Below are positions 24,424 through 37,187 of a stretch of 64,000 nucleotides of DNA, in pieces. This DNA is from Juglans regia. Taxonomy: Eukaryota > Streptophyta > Magnoliopsida > Fagales > Juglandaceae. Numbering within the stretch: the first letter of the stretch is position 1; every line of letters starts with the position of its first letter. The DNA lies in NCBI RefSeq assembly GCF_001411555.2, contig NC_049901.1, positions 25,594,562-25,658,561 on the forward strand. Direction: 5' to 3'. Below the pieces are notes generated by a model. The model was not told where the DNA came from. It worked only from the letters and a program-made list of their open reading frames with translations, and searched no databases. Both the position numbers and the translations under genes were made by a program.

Positions 24424-25302
24424 TCAATCAGAACCTGAAGCCCCTACCTTAGCTAACCAATCCGCCACCCTATTCCCTTCATGAAAGACATGCTGAAACC
24501 GACATTGAACCGTGCAAGCTAAATCAACAATTTTCTCCCAAAAATCCTCAAGGTACCACACTCCACATCTCCCTCTGAGCCACCAAGAGATAACTACCAT
24601 AGAATCCATTTCAACTATCACATTTGAGATATTCAACGATTTGCATCTTCTCAACCCATTAAGGAGAGTCATAAGCTCCGCCTTATTATTAGAACCAAAA
24701 CCAATATGAGAAGCATAAACCTGAACCATCCCACCGAAAGCATCCCGAATAACCCCGCCAATACCACAAGAACCAGGATTACCAATACTACTACCATCCG
24801 TATTCAATTTAAACCACCCCAGCGGCAGTTTATCCCACCTCACCACTTTACAACATGGAGCTTTCGGAACCACCGGAATTATCCACAAGGCCTCCAGGAT
24901 CATGCCATCTCGACGAGATGGATTCTTATTTTGCTTAGCCACCTGTGAAAGAGACCCTAACCACCCACAAATAGAATGAACAATAGAATTATGTGATTCC
25001 AAAATACCTTTCATCCTAGCAAGACATCTCCTCCTCCATAGACGCCAAGTAACAATAATGGAAATGATGCCAACAATAAAGCCCACCTGTGAGGAAGAGC
25101 TAGCACGCCTAAACCAAATCTCAACATTCTGTTTCCAAGTTCTACAAATAGGTATGCCAATAAGATTTCCGAAAAAAGACCACACTATGTGTGGAAATTC
25201 ACCCTCAAAAAGCACATGATTAATATCTTCAATATGACCACGATTAACAATCACATTTGGATACAAGCGAAATACCAATACGACGTAATCTATCATCCAC
25301 AC
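24424..25302 (-). pseudogene. LINE 1 zinc-binding plus RNase H segment
   Basis: A 292-codon open stretch. Residues of about 10-60 continue the RT-associated zinc-binding domain (GHIEDINHVLFEGEF). Residues of about 165-285 are a plant-LINE RNase H: TDGSSIGNPG with the first Asp, KAEL with the Glu, VEMDSM with the next Asp, and NRVADWLAK with the last Asp. All four catalytic carboxylates are present. This RNase H resembles the type seen in many plant LINEs. The segment is separated from its RT by the inserted gypsy element, so it cannot be expressed as one protein. Confidence 0.85.
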
Positions 25303-25308
25303 TCAAGG

Positions 25309-26143
25309 TGATATGAACCCGCGGGAATGAATTCCCTTGAACCCACAATCAATTTGAAAACTCCCCAAGAAAGCCAAAATCAAGTCAAGGATGGAGAATC
25401 TAGACCTGATGAGAACTCGTTTCAAGAACCTAGATTATATTAAAATCTAGACCCGTTGAAGAACCCGTCTCAAGAACCCAGATTACAAAGGAGGAACGCC
25501 ACAAAGGTTGTGATTTACCTTTGATAAGTTCAAGAGTTCAATCAAGAACAAGAGGAGAAAACTCAACTCACAAATAAAATTCAATATTGTCTAACTCTCA
25601 AATGAGGCTACAAAGAGTTTTTAAAGCCAAACCTAATCAAAACCCTAGCCAAAATAATGCCCCTTTTACCCAAAATTACCCTTGATGAACAGTACCGGCT
25701 ACAGTACGCGCGGCTACAGTAACCCCAACAGTAAATTGATGAAACCCTAGTTCCTAAAATGTAATTTTCCAAATAAGCCCTTGGCCAAAATACAAGGCCT
25801 TCCCAAAAACATAGTTCAAAAGAAATAAGACATGTGAGCCAAGCATCTTCAAGCCCACTTATTCTAAACTAATAAAATAAATCATTTAACCAAATTGGAA
25901 GCCTCCAATAACGATAGGCCGTATCTTTAAGTCATGTCTTCCACAGCTTGAATAAAGTGGATCAAAACTGGTTCTTCTTCTTTCAGACCCATCTTCAGTG
26001 TTGGGCTCTTGCTGGCTTCATCCCAGGTGGATTGCACCAATCCTTGCATTGCTTCCTTGATCTTCTTGGCCCTTGATCTTGTAATTGGCCCATCTGGAAC
26101 TTGCAAAGGATCTTTAAGAGTAGGCCCACCTTGGTTCCTATCA
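25309..26143 (-). repeat. 3' LTR of element A (835 bp)
   Basis: In sense it runs TGATAGGAACC...GGGTTCATATCA. The last ~71 codons of pol are encoded in its first ~217 bases. It carries TACTGTAGC motifs (antisense GCTACAGTA at 25698-25722) and a TTTAAAAA TATA-like box near 25618. It serves as reference for the 835-bp subfamily. Confidence 0.92.
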
Positions 26144-28839
26144 TTCCCCCTCTCCTCAAAAGGATTCGACCTCGAATCTTCACCTACATCAAAAGGAGAA
26201 AGATCAGAAACATTGAAAGTTGCAGAAACTTTATACTCACCTGGAAGATCCACTTTATATGCATTGTCATTAATTTTCTCAAGAATTTGGAAAGGTCCAT
26301 CTCCTCGAGGATGCAACTTAGTCCTTCTATGGGCTGGGAATCTTTCTTTGCGCATGTGAACCCAAACCCAATCTCCTGGTTCAAAGATGACACGCCTTCG
26401 TCCTTTATTGGCTTGGGAAGCAACCCTTTCATTCTTTTGGGCAATTTGAAGCCGTACCCTCTCATGAAGTGACTTCACCAACTCCGCCTTCTTTTGTCCA
26501 TCCAAACTACTCCTGTCATCAACAGGTAAAGGCATCAAATCCAAAGGAGTAAGTGGATTAAATCCATAAACAATTTCAAAAGGAGAGTATGAAGTAGTAG
26601 TATGCATCGTCCTATTATATGCAAACTCTATAAATGGCAAACAATCCTCCCAAGTTTTTAAATTCTTATGAACAACAGTGCGTAAAAGCTGAGTTAAAGT
26701 CCTATTAACTACTTCAGTCTGACCATCAGTCTGTGGATGACAAGTAGTGGAAAATAAGAGCTTAGTACCCAATTTCCCCCACAACACCTTCCAAAAGTAG
26801 CTAAGGAATTTAACATCCCTATCAGAAACAATACTCCTAGGTACACCATGGAGTCGCACTATCTCCCTGAAAAACAAGTCAGCTATATTTGTTGCATCAT
26901 CTGTTTTATGGCATGGAATGAAATGTGCCATCTTACTGAATCTATCAACAACAACAAAAATAGAATCTCTACCCCTTTTGGTCCTAGGCAGCCCCAAAAC
27001 AAAGTCCATAGATATGTCGACCCATGGCTCACTAGGAACGGGTAAGGGTGTATACAACCCATGTGGCAAAACCTTAGATTTGGCCTTTCTACATGTAATG
27101 CATCTTCCACAAATACGGTTAACATCTCTCTTCATCTTAGGCCAAAAGAAATGTTCATGCAAAATGTCTAAAGTTTTCTTGACACCAAAGTGTCCCATTA
27201 ACCCCCCACCATGTGCCTCACGCACCAATAACTCACGCATAGAACAATTTGGCAGACAAAGTTTGCTTTCTTTAAACAAATAACCATCATGCTTGTAAAA
27301 CTTACCAAATGCCGCCTTATCACATGCCACATACACATTTGAAAAATCAGCATCATCGGCATACATGTCTTTCACGTATTCAAACCCAAGCATTTTGGCA
27401 CTCATAGAAGTAAGAAGTACATACCTCCGGGATAGAGCATCAGCAACAATGTTCTCCTTACCTTGCTTGTAACGGATGACATAGGGAAAGGTCTCAATGT
27501 ATTCCATCCATCTAGCATGCCTTTTATTCAACTTACCTTGACCCTTGAGATGCTTCAATGATTCATGATCGGTGTGGATCACAAATTCCCTTGGCCATAG
27601 GTAGTGCTGCCAAGTCTCTAATGCACGAACAAGAGCATAAAGCTCTTTGTCATAAGTAGGGTACTTCAGGGATGCCCCACTTAACTTTTCACTGAAGAAG
27701 GCTATGGGCCGCCTATCCTGCATCAAAACGGCTCCAATCCCTATTCCTGAGGCATCACATTCAATCTCAAAAGCTTTGTTAAAATCAGGTAATGCTAACA
27801 CAGGTGCAGAGCACAACCTTTCTTTAATAGTGGCAAAAGCATTCTCTTGATTAGCCCCCCAATGAAACCCAACATTCTTTTTAATTACCTCAGTGAGTGG
27901 TGCAGCAATGGTGCTGAAGTCTTTAACAAAACGCCGATAAAAGCTAGCTAGCCCATGAAAGCTTCTTACCTCAGTGATGCTTTTTGGCGTTGGCCACTCC
28001 TTGATGGCCTTGACTTTCTCTTCATCCACCTCAATACCCTTTGTACTAACAACGTAACCAAGAAAAACAACTTTTTCCATGCAAAAGGCACATTTCTTGA
28101 AATTAGCATACAACTTTTCACATCTCAACACATCAAACACATATCTCAAATGCTCAATATGTTCATTTAAGTTCTTGCTGTACACTAAGATATCATCAAA
28201 GTACACAACCACAAACTTGCCTATGAATGCACGTAGGACATGGTTCATTAATCTCATGAAAGTACTGGGCGCATTTGTAAGTCCAAATGGCATAACCAAC
28301 CATTCATAAAGCCCATACTTAGTCTTAAAAGCAGTTTTCCATTCATCACCCTCTTTCATTCTAATTTGATGGTACCCACTTTTAAGATCAATTTTACTGA
28401 AAATACATGAACCATGCAATTCATCAAGCATATCATCCAATCTAGGAATGGGATGGCGATACTTTACCGTGATATTGTTGACCGCCCTGCAATCAATGCA
28501 CATCCTCCACGTCCCATCCTTCTTTGGCACTAGTAGCACTGGTACTGCACAAGGGCTCATGCTCTCCCTCACGTACCCCTTGCTCATCAAATCCTCAACT
28601 TGCCTCTGAAGCTCCTTTGTCTCCTCTGGATTACTCCTATAGGCTGGTCGGTTTGGAATAGCAGCCCCGGGCACAAAATCAATCTGGTGCTCAATGCCTC
28701 TAATGGGTGGCAACTCATTCGGCATCTCCTCCGGGAATACATCCTCAAACTCCTGCAACAAAGAAACAGCCAAACTAGGAAGAGACTGGTTAGTTTCATC
28801 AAGAGTAAGATAAGACTCTTTACAAAGGAGGAACGCCAC
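25927..28839 (-). CDS. pol: Ty3/gypsy pol: RT, RNase H, integrase (open, 970 codons)
   Basis: Polyprotein of a chromovirus-like gypsy element, without gag or protease. RT spans about 40-260 ([12 protein letters not shown] at 149-160, catalytic Asp 151; YFDD at 213-216). RNase H is about 355-475 (CDASG, Asp 362; Glu 399; HTDHESL, Asp 424; VADALS, Asp 467). Integrase zinc region has His 543 and 550 and Cys 580 and 583. The DDE core is MDFV (Asp 612), SDRD (Asp 673) and DGQTE near 705-709. The C-terminus has [11 protein letters not shown] near 848-858 and then [15 protein letters not shown] near 917-931. No chromodomain is seen. The frame crosses into the LTR at residue ~899 and ends in it, a feature described for CRM elements. 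The open frame starts at a GTG in LTR-derived sequence, so a natural start is missing. All catalytic residues are intact. Confidence 0.92.
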   Translation of the reverse strand: MAFLLCKESYLTLDETNQSLPSLAVSLLQEFEDVFPEEMPNELPPIRGIEHQIDFVPGAAIPNRPAYRSNPEETKELQRQVEDLMSKGYVRESMSPCAVPVLLVPKKDGTWRMCIDCRAVNNITVKYRHPIPRLDDMLDELHGSCIFSKIDLKSGYHQIRMKEGDEWKTAFKTKYGLYEWLVMPFGLTNAPSTFMRLMNHVLRAFIGKFVVVYFDDILVYSKNLNEHIEHLRYVFDVLRCEKLYANFKKCAFCMEKVVFLGYVVSTKGIEVDEEKVKAIKEWPTPKSITEVRSFHGLASFYRRFVKDFSTIAAPLTEVIKKNVGFHWGANQENAFATIKERLCSAPVLALPDFNKAFEIECDASGIGIGAVLMQDRRPIAFFSEKLSGASLKYPTYDKELYALVRALETWQHYLWPREFVIHTDHESLKHLKGQGKLNKRHARWMEYIETFPYVIRYKQGKENIVADALSRRYVLLTSMSAKMLGFEYVKDMYADDADFSNVYVACDKAAFGKFYKHDGYLFKESKLCLPNCSMRELLVREAHGGGLMGHFGVKKTLDILHEHFFWPKMKRDVNRICGRCITCRKAKSKVLPHGLYTPLPVPSEPWVDISMDFVLGLPRTKRGRDSIFVVVDRFSKMAHFIPCHKTDDATNIADLFFREIVRLHGVPRSIVSDRDVKFLSYFWKVLWGKLGTKLLFSTTCHPQTDGQTEVVNRTLTQLLRTVVHKNLKTWEDCLPFIEFAYNRTMHTTTSYSPFEIVYGFNPLTPLDLMPLPVDDRSSLDGQKKAELVKSLHERVRLQIAQKNERVASQANKGRRRVIFEPGDWVWVHMRKERFPAHRRTKLHPRGDGPFQILEKINDNAYKVDLPGEYKVSATFNVSDLSPFDVGEDSRSNPFEERGNDRNQGGPTLKDPLQVPDGPITRSRAKKIKEAMQGLVQSTWDEASKSPTLKMGLKEEEPVLIHFIQAVEDMT

Positions 28840-29480
28840 AAAGGTTGTGATTTACCTTTGATAAGTTCAAGAGTTCAATCAAGAACAAGAGGAGAAAACT
28901 CAACTCACAAATAAAATTCAATATTGTCTAACTCTCAAATGAGGCTACAAAGAGTTTTTAAAGCCAAACCTAATCAAAACCCTAGCCAAAATAATGCCCC
29001 TTTTACCCAAAATTACCCTTGATGAACAGTACCGGCTACAGTACGCGCGGCTACAGTAACCCCAACAGTAAATTGATGAAACCCTAGTTCCTAAAATGTA
29101 ATTTTCCAAATAAGCCCTTGGCCAAAATACAAGGCCTTCCCAAAAACATAGTTCAAAAGAAATAAGACATGTGAGCCAAGCATCTTCAAGCCCACTTATT
29201 CTAAACTAATAAAATAAATCATTTAACCAAATTGGAAGCCTCCAATAACGATAGGCCGTATGTTTAAGTCATGTCTTCCACAGCTTGAATAAAGTGGATC
29301 AAAACTGGTTCTTCTTCTTTCAGACCCATCTTCAGTGTTGGGCTCTTGCTGGCTTCATCCCAGGTGGATTGCACCAATCCTTGCATTGCTTCCTTGATCT
29401 TCTTGGCCCTTGATCTTGTAATTGGCCCATCTGGCACTTGCAAAGGATCTTTAAGAGTAGGCCCACCTTGGTTCCTATCA
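28824..29480 (-). repeat. 5' LTR of element A, 3'-truncated
   Basis: It matches 25487-26143 almost base for base, but the final ~178 bases in sense (to TTCATATCA) and the primer-binding site are missing. The break falls in a word shared with the pol junction, TTACAAAGGAGG on the plus strand. Confidence 0.9.
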
Positions 29481-29485
29481 CAAGG

Positions 29486-31075
29486 CCATAAACCATGACC
29501 TCCAAAAATGGATAGACATTTTTAAAGGAAGAATCTTATGCCAAATCCATGCATGCCAATCCATAGAATTACCTCTAATACGAATACAATTCCATGCATA
29601 TTTTGTAGAGAACATACCTGTATCCGTAGGAGTCCAAATTAGAACATCCTCTCCATTCTTCGGTCCAGCTAAAGAAGTTACTATCTCATCCACCTTATCT
29701 TACCCTACTAACTACACATCCCAAATATCCGACAACCTACAATCTTTAACTTTCAAAAGGGGAGAACCCATAACAGTCATCTCATTAATCAATGGACCAT
29801 TATCCCTCCATTTGTCATACCAGAAAAAAATATCACTCTCTCTAATCTTCCATTTAGAATTATTTAACAACAACGGAATACAATTAGCAACCATTCTCCA
29901 AAATTGAGAATCTTTATTATTTTCTATAAGAGACCACGGCCGGGTTCCAACATATTTGGCTTTGAAAAAATTAGCCCATAAAGAATTACCTTGAAAAAGG
30001 TTCTAAGCAAAGCGCATATGCAAGGCTTTCTGAACGTCTTCAAGGCTTCGTAACCCAAGTCCTCCTTCTTCCACAGGCTTACAAATCTTATTCCAAGCCA
30101 ACCATTTCTTTTTGCCCCGCCCATCAGCTTCTCCCCAAAATAAAAGAATTCATCAATCTATGAATCTTGGCAATAGTAACTTGAGGTACCTGTAAAACAA
30201 GTAGATGGATATTCATACTAGACATAATATGCCTCAAAAGAACAAGTTTTCCTCCTAAAGAAAGAAGCCTCATCTTCCATCCACTGATCTTTTGCCTCAC
30301 TTTATTCACCATGTCTTCTAAATGAGCATGTTTCAAACGCCCTCGAATTATTGGCACACCTAGATATTTGAAAGTGAAAGTCCCTTCCATAAAGCCCGTC
30401 TGACGTAAAATCCATTGCTTATGCCGATTTGGAATTTTATTAGAACAATACAAAGCAGATTTCTGAACATTAATAGTTTGTCCTGACCACCTCTTGAATC
30501 AAAACTTGTTAAAGAACCCGCACCGATCTTTGACTTCCATTAGAAAAAACCATGACATCATTAGCATACATCAAATGAGAGATAATAGGCGTACCTCGGG
30601 CCTGAGAGAAAATGCCAAACTGATTCTCTTGCACACTCCTATGGATCAAACGGGAAAGGACCTCTTGTTGAATGATAAACAAATAAGGAGATAGAGGATT
30701 GACGGAGACCTCGACCACCTGGAAAGAAACCCTTAATAGTGTCATTCATCATAACTGAATACCAAGGGCTAGATATACATGAATAAATCAACTCACATAA
30801 TTGAGAGGAGAAGCCAAACCTTTGCAAGACCGTTATCAAGAATCTCCAATCCACCCGATCATAAGCTTTCGCCATATCCACTTTTAACAGAATATTACCC
30901 CCATGTATTCTTTTATCAATAGACTGCACCAACTCCTGAGTAAGGCTAATGTTCTAAAAAATACTCCTTCTAGGAATAAAGGCTCATTGCTCAGAAGAAA
31001 TCAAGTGAGGTAATATACCAGTTAATCGAGAGACAATAATCTTGGAGCAAATTTTATAAAACACAGAACAAAGAT
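29486..31075 (-). pseudogene. LINE 1 reverse transcriptase segment, broken
   Basis: Pieces in several frames, in RT order: KICSKIIVSRLTGILP near 31020-31060, KVDMAKAYDRVDWRF near 30840-30890 (motif A, catalytic Asp present), YANDVMVFSNG near 30540-30570 (the catalytic A-D-D position reads A-N-D, so one Asp is lost), LGVPIIRGRLKHA near 30330-30370, and the zinc-region WTPTDTGMFSTKYAW near 29610-29660. There are at least four frame changes. The 5' endonuclease half is absent. Confidence 0.85.
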
Positions 31076-31472
31076 TGAACGTGAACGTGAAACATAACAT
31101 GGATTTGAAACATAGCATGAATGTGAACATATATAATTTGACATGAACTTGAACATAACATGAAACATAACGTGAACGTGAACATGACATAACGTGAATG
31201 TGAACTTGAACATAACATGACATAAACATGAACTTGAAACATATTTTTGTATCATGGGGTCACCATAATATAGTAGTCTTATCTCATGGAGTTACCATGA
31301 TTGCGTAATCTTATCTCATGGGTTACCATGATTGCGTATTCTTATCTCATGGGGTTACCATGATTGACATAAATTTGAAACTTAACATGAACGTAAACTT
31401 GAACATAATATAACGTGAAGCATGACTTGAACGTGAAATACATAAACTTGAAATCTTATTCAATAGACTTAA

Positions 31473-31904
31473 GGACAATGCTAGAGCCACCGCTTGGGGC
31501 TCCCGCTGGCTCTAACATGTGTTTTTCATGTGTTTTTTTTTTAAGTTATTTTTTACATAGATTTTTTTAACATTTTTAAATATTTTTAAAAAATAAAATA
31601 AGTTAAGAACATCATTAAAAAACACTTCATTAATCAGAAAGTAAAAAAAAAAATCATTAAAAAATACTTCCTTAATCACGAAATAAAATAAAAATATTTT
31701 TTTATGATTTTTTATTTTACTTCGTGATTAAGAAAGTATTTTTTAATGATGTTGTGAATTTTTTTATTTTTTAAAAAAATTTAAATTAAAAAACAATCTA
31801 TATAAAAAAAGAACTTAAAAAAAAAACACAAAAAAAACACATGATAAAGCCCAGCGGGACCTCCCAAGGGGAGCCCCCAGTAGTGGCTTTATCATTATTC
31901 ATCA
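31473..31904. mobile_element. MITE with long imperfect inverted ends, in copy B
   Basis: Left end ACAATGCTAGAGCCACCGC and right end, reversed, AATAATGATAAAGCCACTAC give inverted repeats extending through GGGGCTCCC and ATGTGTTTTT to a central AT-rich palindrome (31540-31840). ACTTAA at 31467-31472 and 31905-31910 is a likely target duplication. The matching place in copy A (near 10860) lacks the element, so the insertion is confirmed by an empty site. Confidence 0.75.
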
Positions 31905-34900
31905 ACTTAATTAATAAAGTGATCATACGGGTTCTACACGGGTCCTCTTGAGCCATGTGTCCCTGCCAATTACCGCATCATATCACAAGTGTCTATACCA
32001 GCTATGTGTACGTTAATACGTACTCCACAATTGTTGTGGCCACACATATTCTACGTGTCACAATCGCTGTGTCTCGCATAGTGTATGCTTCACAGTTGTT
32101 GTGGCTCCATACTTCATGCTCCATAGTTGTTGTGACCCATGAATTGTTTGTGACACATTTACTATGGACACACGTAAATATAAAGTGTGGCTCCATCAGC
32201 ATTAGTGTCTGGCGCTCTCCGGTGACCAGCTAGTTAGGCCCCATTCGCAACCTGTTGACTGTACTTCGTCAACCTATGGACTTTTACACCTATTTAGACA
32301 CTTCAGTGTGAATAAAGGAGTTCCATTAGGATATTATCCTATCCTAGCACTTAAGGTCGTGATTGATATGAATAACTTAACAAAACTATTCTTGAGATAC
32401 ACAAACTGTATTCGAGACGAGATGACATAAATACGAAAAGACGGAAGTCCTGACGTAGCGTAATGTGACGTGAACGTAAGACAACAAACATGACATACTT
32501 TGCAACATAAATGGAATAGACAACATTTCGTAGCATGATATACATGTAACAGACAATATTTCATAACATGACATAACATGTGACAGTGAATATTACGTGA
32601 CATGACATACATGTAATAGATGACATATGTAATGTGACATACTTGAAACAGGTAGTAACATGAGACAGAATATATTATGTAACATATAAGTATTTCGTCA
32701 CATAATTTGTGTAATAAATAAACATGTGATAACATGGCGTGGCATGACATATATAACAATATACGAACATAAACTGTAGTTCCCTTACCCATCACACATA
32801 CACAGTAAACTGATAGTAAGTTAAGAGCCAACTTACCTCGATAGTCGTGGTCTATGAGAATAAAGCGCGTAACACGAGCAACTGTAAGATGATATTCTAA
32901 AAGTTAGAAATTTAATTAATAAGAATTATAAATGTAAAAATATACAACTTAGAGTAAAATTACCATTTTGCCATCTACATGTGAAAAAATGACCATTTTA
33001 TCCCTAATTAAGGATTTCACATCAGAACTCTAAAAATTACCAAAATTTACATGAGATCTCATGTAAATTTTGTCCTAAACTCAAATATCAACTCAAAAAA
33101 AATTTAAAACCATTCACAGCTATGGAAAACTCACAATGGTCGAAACATTCATAGGCCATTTCTCTTGTTTTTGGTTGCAATTTCTTCCATCTTCAAAACC
33201 CATGATTAAACCAAAATTTTGTAACAAAAATCTTCCTATCCTAAGTTTAAAAACACACTTAAAATATCCATTAAGAAAAAGCTAATCATCAACACCAAAC
33301 TTTTTGTAAAAAAACCTAAACTTTTTAACAAAAAGTAAACTCTTGATTCACAAGTTTTGACCTTAATAAAAACATCTCCAAGAATTCAAAAAAAAAAAAT
33401 CTTACTTCCAACATATTCATAACATCATCCTAAGATAATTAATGTTTTAAATCATCAAACAAAAGTCACCAAAAATCACAAAACAACACTTGGAGTTCTT
33501 GGATTTTCACTTAGTCCAAAATAGAAACTTTTCTCTCAACTAATTTTGATCAATCTATGGATCCATGACTTAAAGAAATGTGATCTTCAAACTAAAACAT
33601 CTCATGGTTTAAAAATGTGTCCTTAAAAAGCTCCAACCATCAAAGTTAAAATCACATGGCTAAAACTCAATAAAACATGGATCTAACCCAAAAATATCAA
33701 ATCTTAGGCCTAACCAATATCCTCTTGCATAGAAAAATCGTATCTTTAAAAATAATACTAAATATCTACAAAATAACATCCTAACATGTGTATATAAGAG
33801 GCTTATGATCATCACATAAAAATATCAAAGCCTTTGGAATAAGATAGACCATGACTTAAAGATATGTCCACTAGCTTGGTCAAAATTCCAAAATATGACA
33901 TGCTCTCTAGTTTCACGCCCAGAATGACCTTTCTATGGTTAAAAATATTTTTTACCGACCAAATGAGCATGGATTGAGACTAATAAGATATCCAAGGAAA
34001 CTAGACTCAAAGAAGAACAATTTTTATGAAGAAGGAACTGTGTGAAAATATCTATAAAGGGTCAAAAATCTCCAAGCAAAAAGACCCAGAAATATGCCCG
34101 AGAGAGCTCTTTTGCATTTCTCTCTAAGAACGGCCTGAAGAAGTGATAAAAGGGAGTGAAATGTGTCTTGCACGACTTTATACTTCTGGAGGGGGCAGTT
34201 ATGGGCTTGAATGACCCTTGATTGGAGCTGGCTATGTGACATAAAGTGGAGAATGGTGAGGGCAAGGACTGCAGCAGCTGTGAGATATAGAGGTTGATAG
34301 GGTGGATTTCTCCTTCACATCAAGGCACTATTGGGTGCACCCAATGGCAATGGATGTTCTACCTTGTGGGGGAGGAAACTTCTTCAAGAAGCTTTGCCAA
34401 AGTGGCCAAATTTGTGAGCCTCAACCAAGTGGGCTTCAATTTGGGGTTTAAAGGGGGTTTGGTTAGGGTTTGGGATGCTATCAAACCCAAATTCAATTTT
34501 GCTTGGCCCAATCAAAATTTCAAGGTTTAAAAGGTTGGATAATGATGTCGTAACAACGATTTGATTAATTAGTAGCATGTGGAAGTGATTTAATCAAATG
34601 ATTAAACACAATACTAGAAATCGGATTAAAAAGGATTTGGAGGCCAACTTTAGGGTTTGGGAAACTGTTTAGGGTTTCGGTTTCAATCAAGTTTTTGGGG
34701 TTTCAATTGGATTTCAACCATTTAGGGTTTCACTAGGATTGAAACCCTCTTTGGTCTGTCACAATTTGGTTGATCAGATGAAACAAAGTTTTGTTTAGGT
34801 GGCATGATCTCACACCTTGATTTCCTTCACAAATCTTATCTAATGGTTCCTCTTTGTGCCAAGTGTCTAATACTATTCATTATGTGTGGCTACGATCTTG

Positions 34901-35809
34901 TCAAGTGCTTCTCTAACCTAATTTAGACATTCTACATTGTGATTTTGAAAACACTGCACTCGATGCGCTTATCAAAGTTATTATTCACTCCAAAAAAATG
35001 TATAATAAACTTAGTACTAAAAAACTCTAAATATTCATATTAACCTATAGTGAAAATCGTTTACAGAAATTCAACCTTGAAGTGTCCCTAAAAATAATTT
35101 CACAATTTCGAACAGGCGTTTCATCCAGAATTATGAAGATGAGCTATTGGGCCATAAAATTGTAAATAATCAACTGAGTCTAATGGCGTAGATCAAAACA
35201 CATTCTAACACTTCTAACTACCTCAAATACTTATACTCATATTTCTAGCACCATAGTAAGTAATAACATTGACTATGTTGACAGATTAAAACCTGAGCAA
35301 TTGGTTGATTCGTAAAATCTTATGGGATTTTTACTAGATTCCTAAAGTCAATAGAAATTTCACCAGTGAAGTTCTACCGGGCTGTTACACTTTTAGTAGA
35401 TTTATGTTCCACCATCCTATTTGTTGAACTATTAAGTTTGCCACAACTATATAAGCTGAATTTCCTTGGTGATTAGATTCTACTTGATCTTGCTCTTGGT
35501 ATCCATTTATCTATATGTAACTTTCTCCCATTCCCAACACACCTTGTTAGACCCTCCTTAATGATATTAATAGTTGACATGATACTTCTCCAAGTGAAAG
35601 AAGGTCTTGGCCCTAATTGAGATTAAAGAATATAATTGTTAGGGAAGAATGGCTTTGTAGCTTCTGGCAATTAAAGAATTTGGTTGTTTGGTTAGTATAG
35701 CTGAGTTGAAACTCACTAAATCCCTAATACCAAGACCACCATTTGTTTTGCCATAACTTGTATATTTCCAGCTGTTTCATTGTAGTTTGGAGTTGTTATG
35801 TTGAGATCC

Positions 35810-37187
35810 TGATGAGTGCACGAAAGTGTATTCTAAATACCCTATTATTGGACTAAACTGCTAAAATGTGAATAGAAATCATAGAAATTAATGTGTATTC
35901 TTGAATTGAGTATCTATCTACTTTGGGATACTCCTGAGCAGACTTTTATATTTAATTTCAGAGTCTATAAAAGAACAAGTCAAAACCCAGTCAAATTCAA
36001 AAGACTTTCAAGTGGGCAAGACGTTGGAACAACTTAAGAACTTTCAACGAGTGTAGGGCTCTTCAAATAAGGATAATAATGAGGTTTGAGAGTAATTTGG
36101 ATTAAGAGAAAAAATTAGTCTGAAATTTGCTAGAAGACACAGCCTGTATATACTTTAGTATTTTGATCATAACTTTCCGTTCCAATATTGTATTGATTCA
36201 ATTCTTGATGTGTTAGAAAGCTAGCTTAAAGGGCTACAAACTTGTCTCTTGTAGCATGTACGAGGCTGTCAAGTTGAGTCCTAAAATTTAGACCATTTTG
36301 AATGTGAGAATATGAAAGACATTAGGGCTTCTTTCCTACCCTATATAAGTATTTCATAAGCACGAAATTGGGGGTTGATAAGAGGGGAGATGGCTCAGTT
36401 TGAAGGAGGAAGATCTGAAATTAATTTCCATGGCCGCCGTTTGCTCTATTTTTCTCTTGAGATTTTTGTTGTCCATTATATTTATGGGTAACTAAATTCT
36501 CAAGTAGGGTTAGGAATGAACTTGCACATTAGATAGTATTTTTAATTTATTTTTAATTTATGTATTTGATTTTCAATTACTAAAACTCTTTTGTTTTATC
36601 ATTTTCAATTCATTGTTGATGTTTTCTTCTCTGAATAATCATAGAATTTATTCTGTCTAAAGATTTAGTCATACTTTTTCTATTGAATGGATTAGCTCTT
36701 TGATTATATTTGGATCAATTATTTATCTATATTGATTTAATACTTTGTTACAATATCGCTTCCTGACTATATTGTTGTCGTTGGATTTTCTCAATAGTGA
36801 TAATAATTTACGTATTTTAAAAGTGGTGAATAATTTTTCATAGGGTTACTTTTAGTTTAATCTTGGTTTATATATCTATACCTTCCGATTCGAAATTTTA
36901 AGAATTGAGTTCCCAATTGAGTTATTTAATGAATTAAGAATAATTAAAATACCAGATTTATGTAAGTGATTTCCGACGCTTTACTGTTTGTCAAATTTGA
37001 GTATTTTTTCATTTAATCACTTTGCTTCACTTTAATTGTATTTAAAATAATCTTTGTTCTCCATTAATCATTTAACATTTTTCTTTAGTTTCTTTGTTCC
37101 TTCTACTATTCTTTTAATTTGTCTCTCTGTGAAATCGACACCCCAAAGTTGTGCTACAACTACCGCGTTATTCTTTGGACATAATCA
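35810..37187 (+). mobile_element. Solo LTR of a Tat-like family, copy 2
   Basis: It begins TGATGAGTGCACG and ends GGACATAATCA, with GATCC at 35805-35809 and 37188-37192 as a target duplication. It is collinear with 8388-9795. The phrase TCTCTCTGTGAAATCGACACC near 37125 resembles the conserved end of Tat/Athila LTRs. It is inserted in LINE 2. No internal sequence. Confidence 0.88.

Larger units (their letters stand above)
25309..29480 (-). mobile_element. Young CRM-like Ty3/gypsy element A, gag-deleted
   Basis: TG...CA boundaries and CAAGG at 25304-25308 and 29481-29485 define the insertion. Left (3') LTR is 25309-26143; right (5') LTR is about 28824-29480. An internal deletion joins the 5' LTR, at the words GCGTTCCTCCTTTGTAA, directly to pol. 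This removes the end of that LTR, the primer-binding site, leader, gag and protease. The shared parts of the two LTRs differ at only about two positions by eye (ATCTTT/ATGTTT and GGAACT/GGCACT), so the insertion is recent. It lies in LINE 1. Confidence 0.93.
24104..31075 (-). mobile_element. LINE 1: non-LTR retrotransposon inserted in copy B
   Basis: Minus-strand L1-type LINE, 5' truncated inside the RT domain near 31075. It continues through RT (to about 30124), zinc-binding domain (29478-29693) and RNase H (24424-25302) and ends in a poly-A tail seen as poly-T at 24104-24112. A gypsy element (25309-29480) splits it between zinc region and RNase H; removing that element and one CAAGG copy restores the reading frame across the junction. 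The target duplication is unclear because the surroundings are repetitive. Confidence 0.85.
23413..35389 (+). mobile_element. Long-LTR family copy B, interrupted by LINE 1 and a MITE
   Basis: 23413-24103 and 31076-35389 are collinear with 9925-14291 of copy A: the ATGCATmTAGCATTATGCAA block, the ACATGAACTTGAA tract, the AGGTATCTGCACC/TGTGG segment, the 58-bp tandem tract and the terminal CGGGCTGTTACA. About 60 bases at the 5' end of copy A are missing, and flanks (TACAA and CTTTT) do not match, so the left edge is probably truncated. LINE 1 sits at 24104-31075 and a MITE at 31473-31904; neither is in copy A. Confidence 0.75.

Noticed and set aside
26009..28309. Plus-strand frames opposite element A pol
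   Set aside because: Shadows of the 970-codon pol on the other strand.
23413..35389. Calling copy B a clean insertion with duplication
   Set aside because: Flanking pentamers TACAA and CTTTT do not match and about 60 bases of the 5' end are missing, so the left edge is left uncertain.
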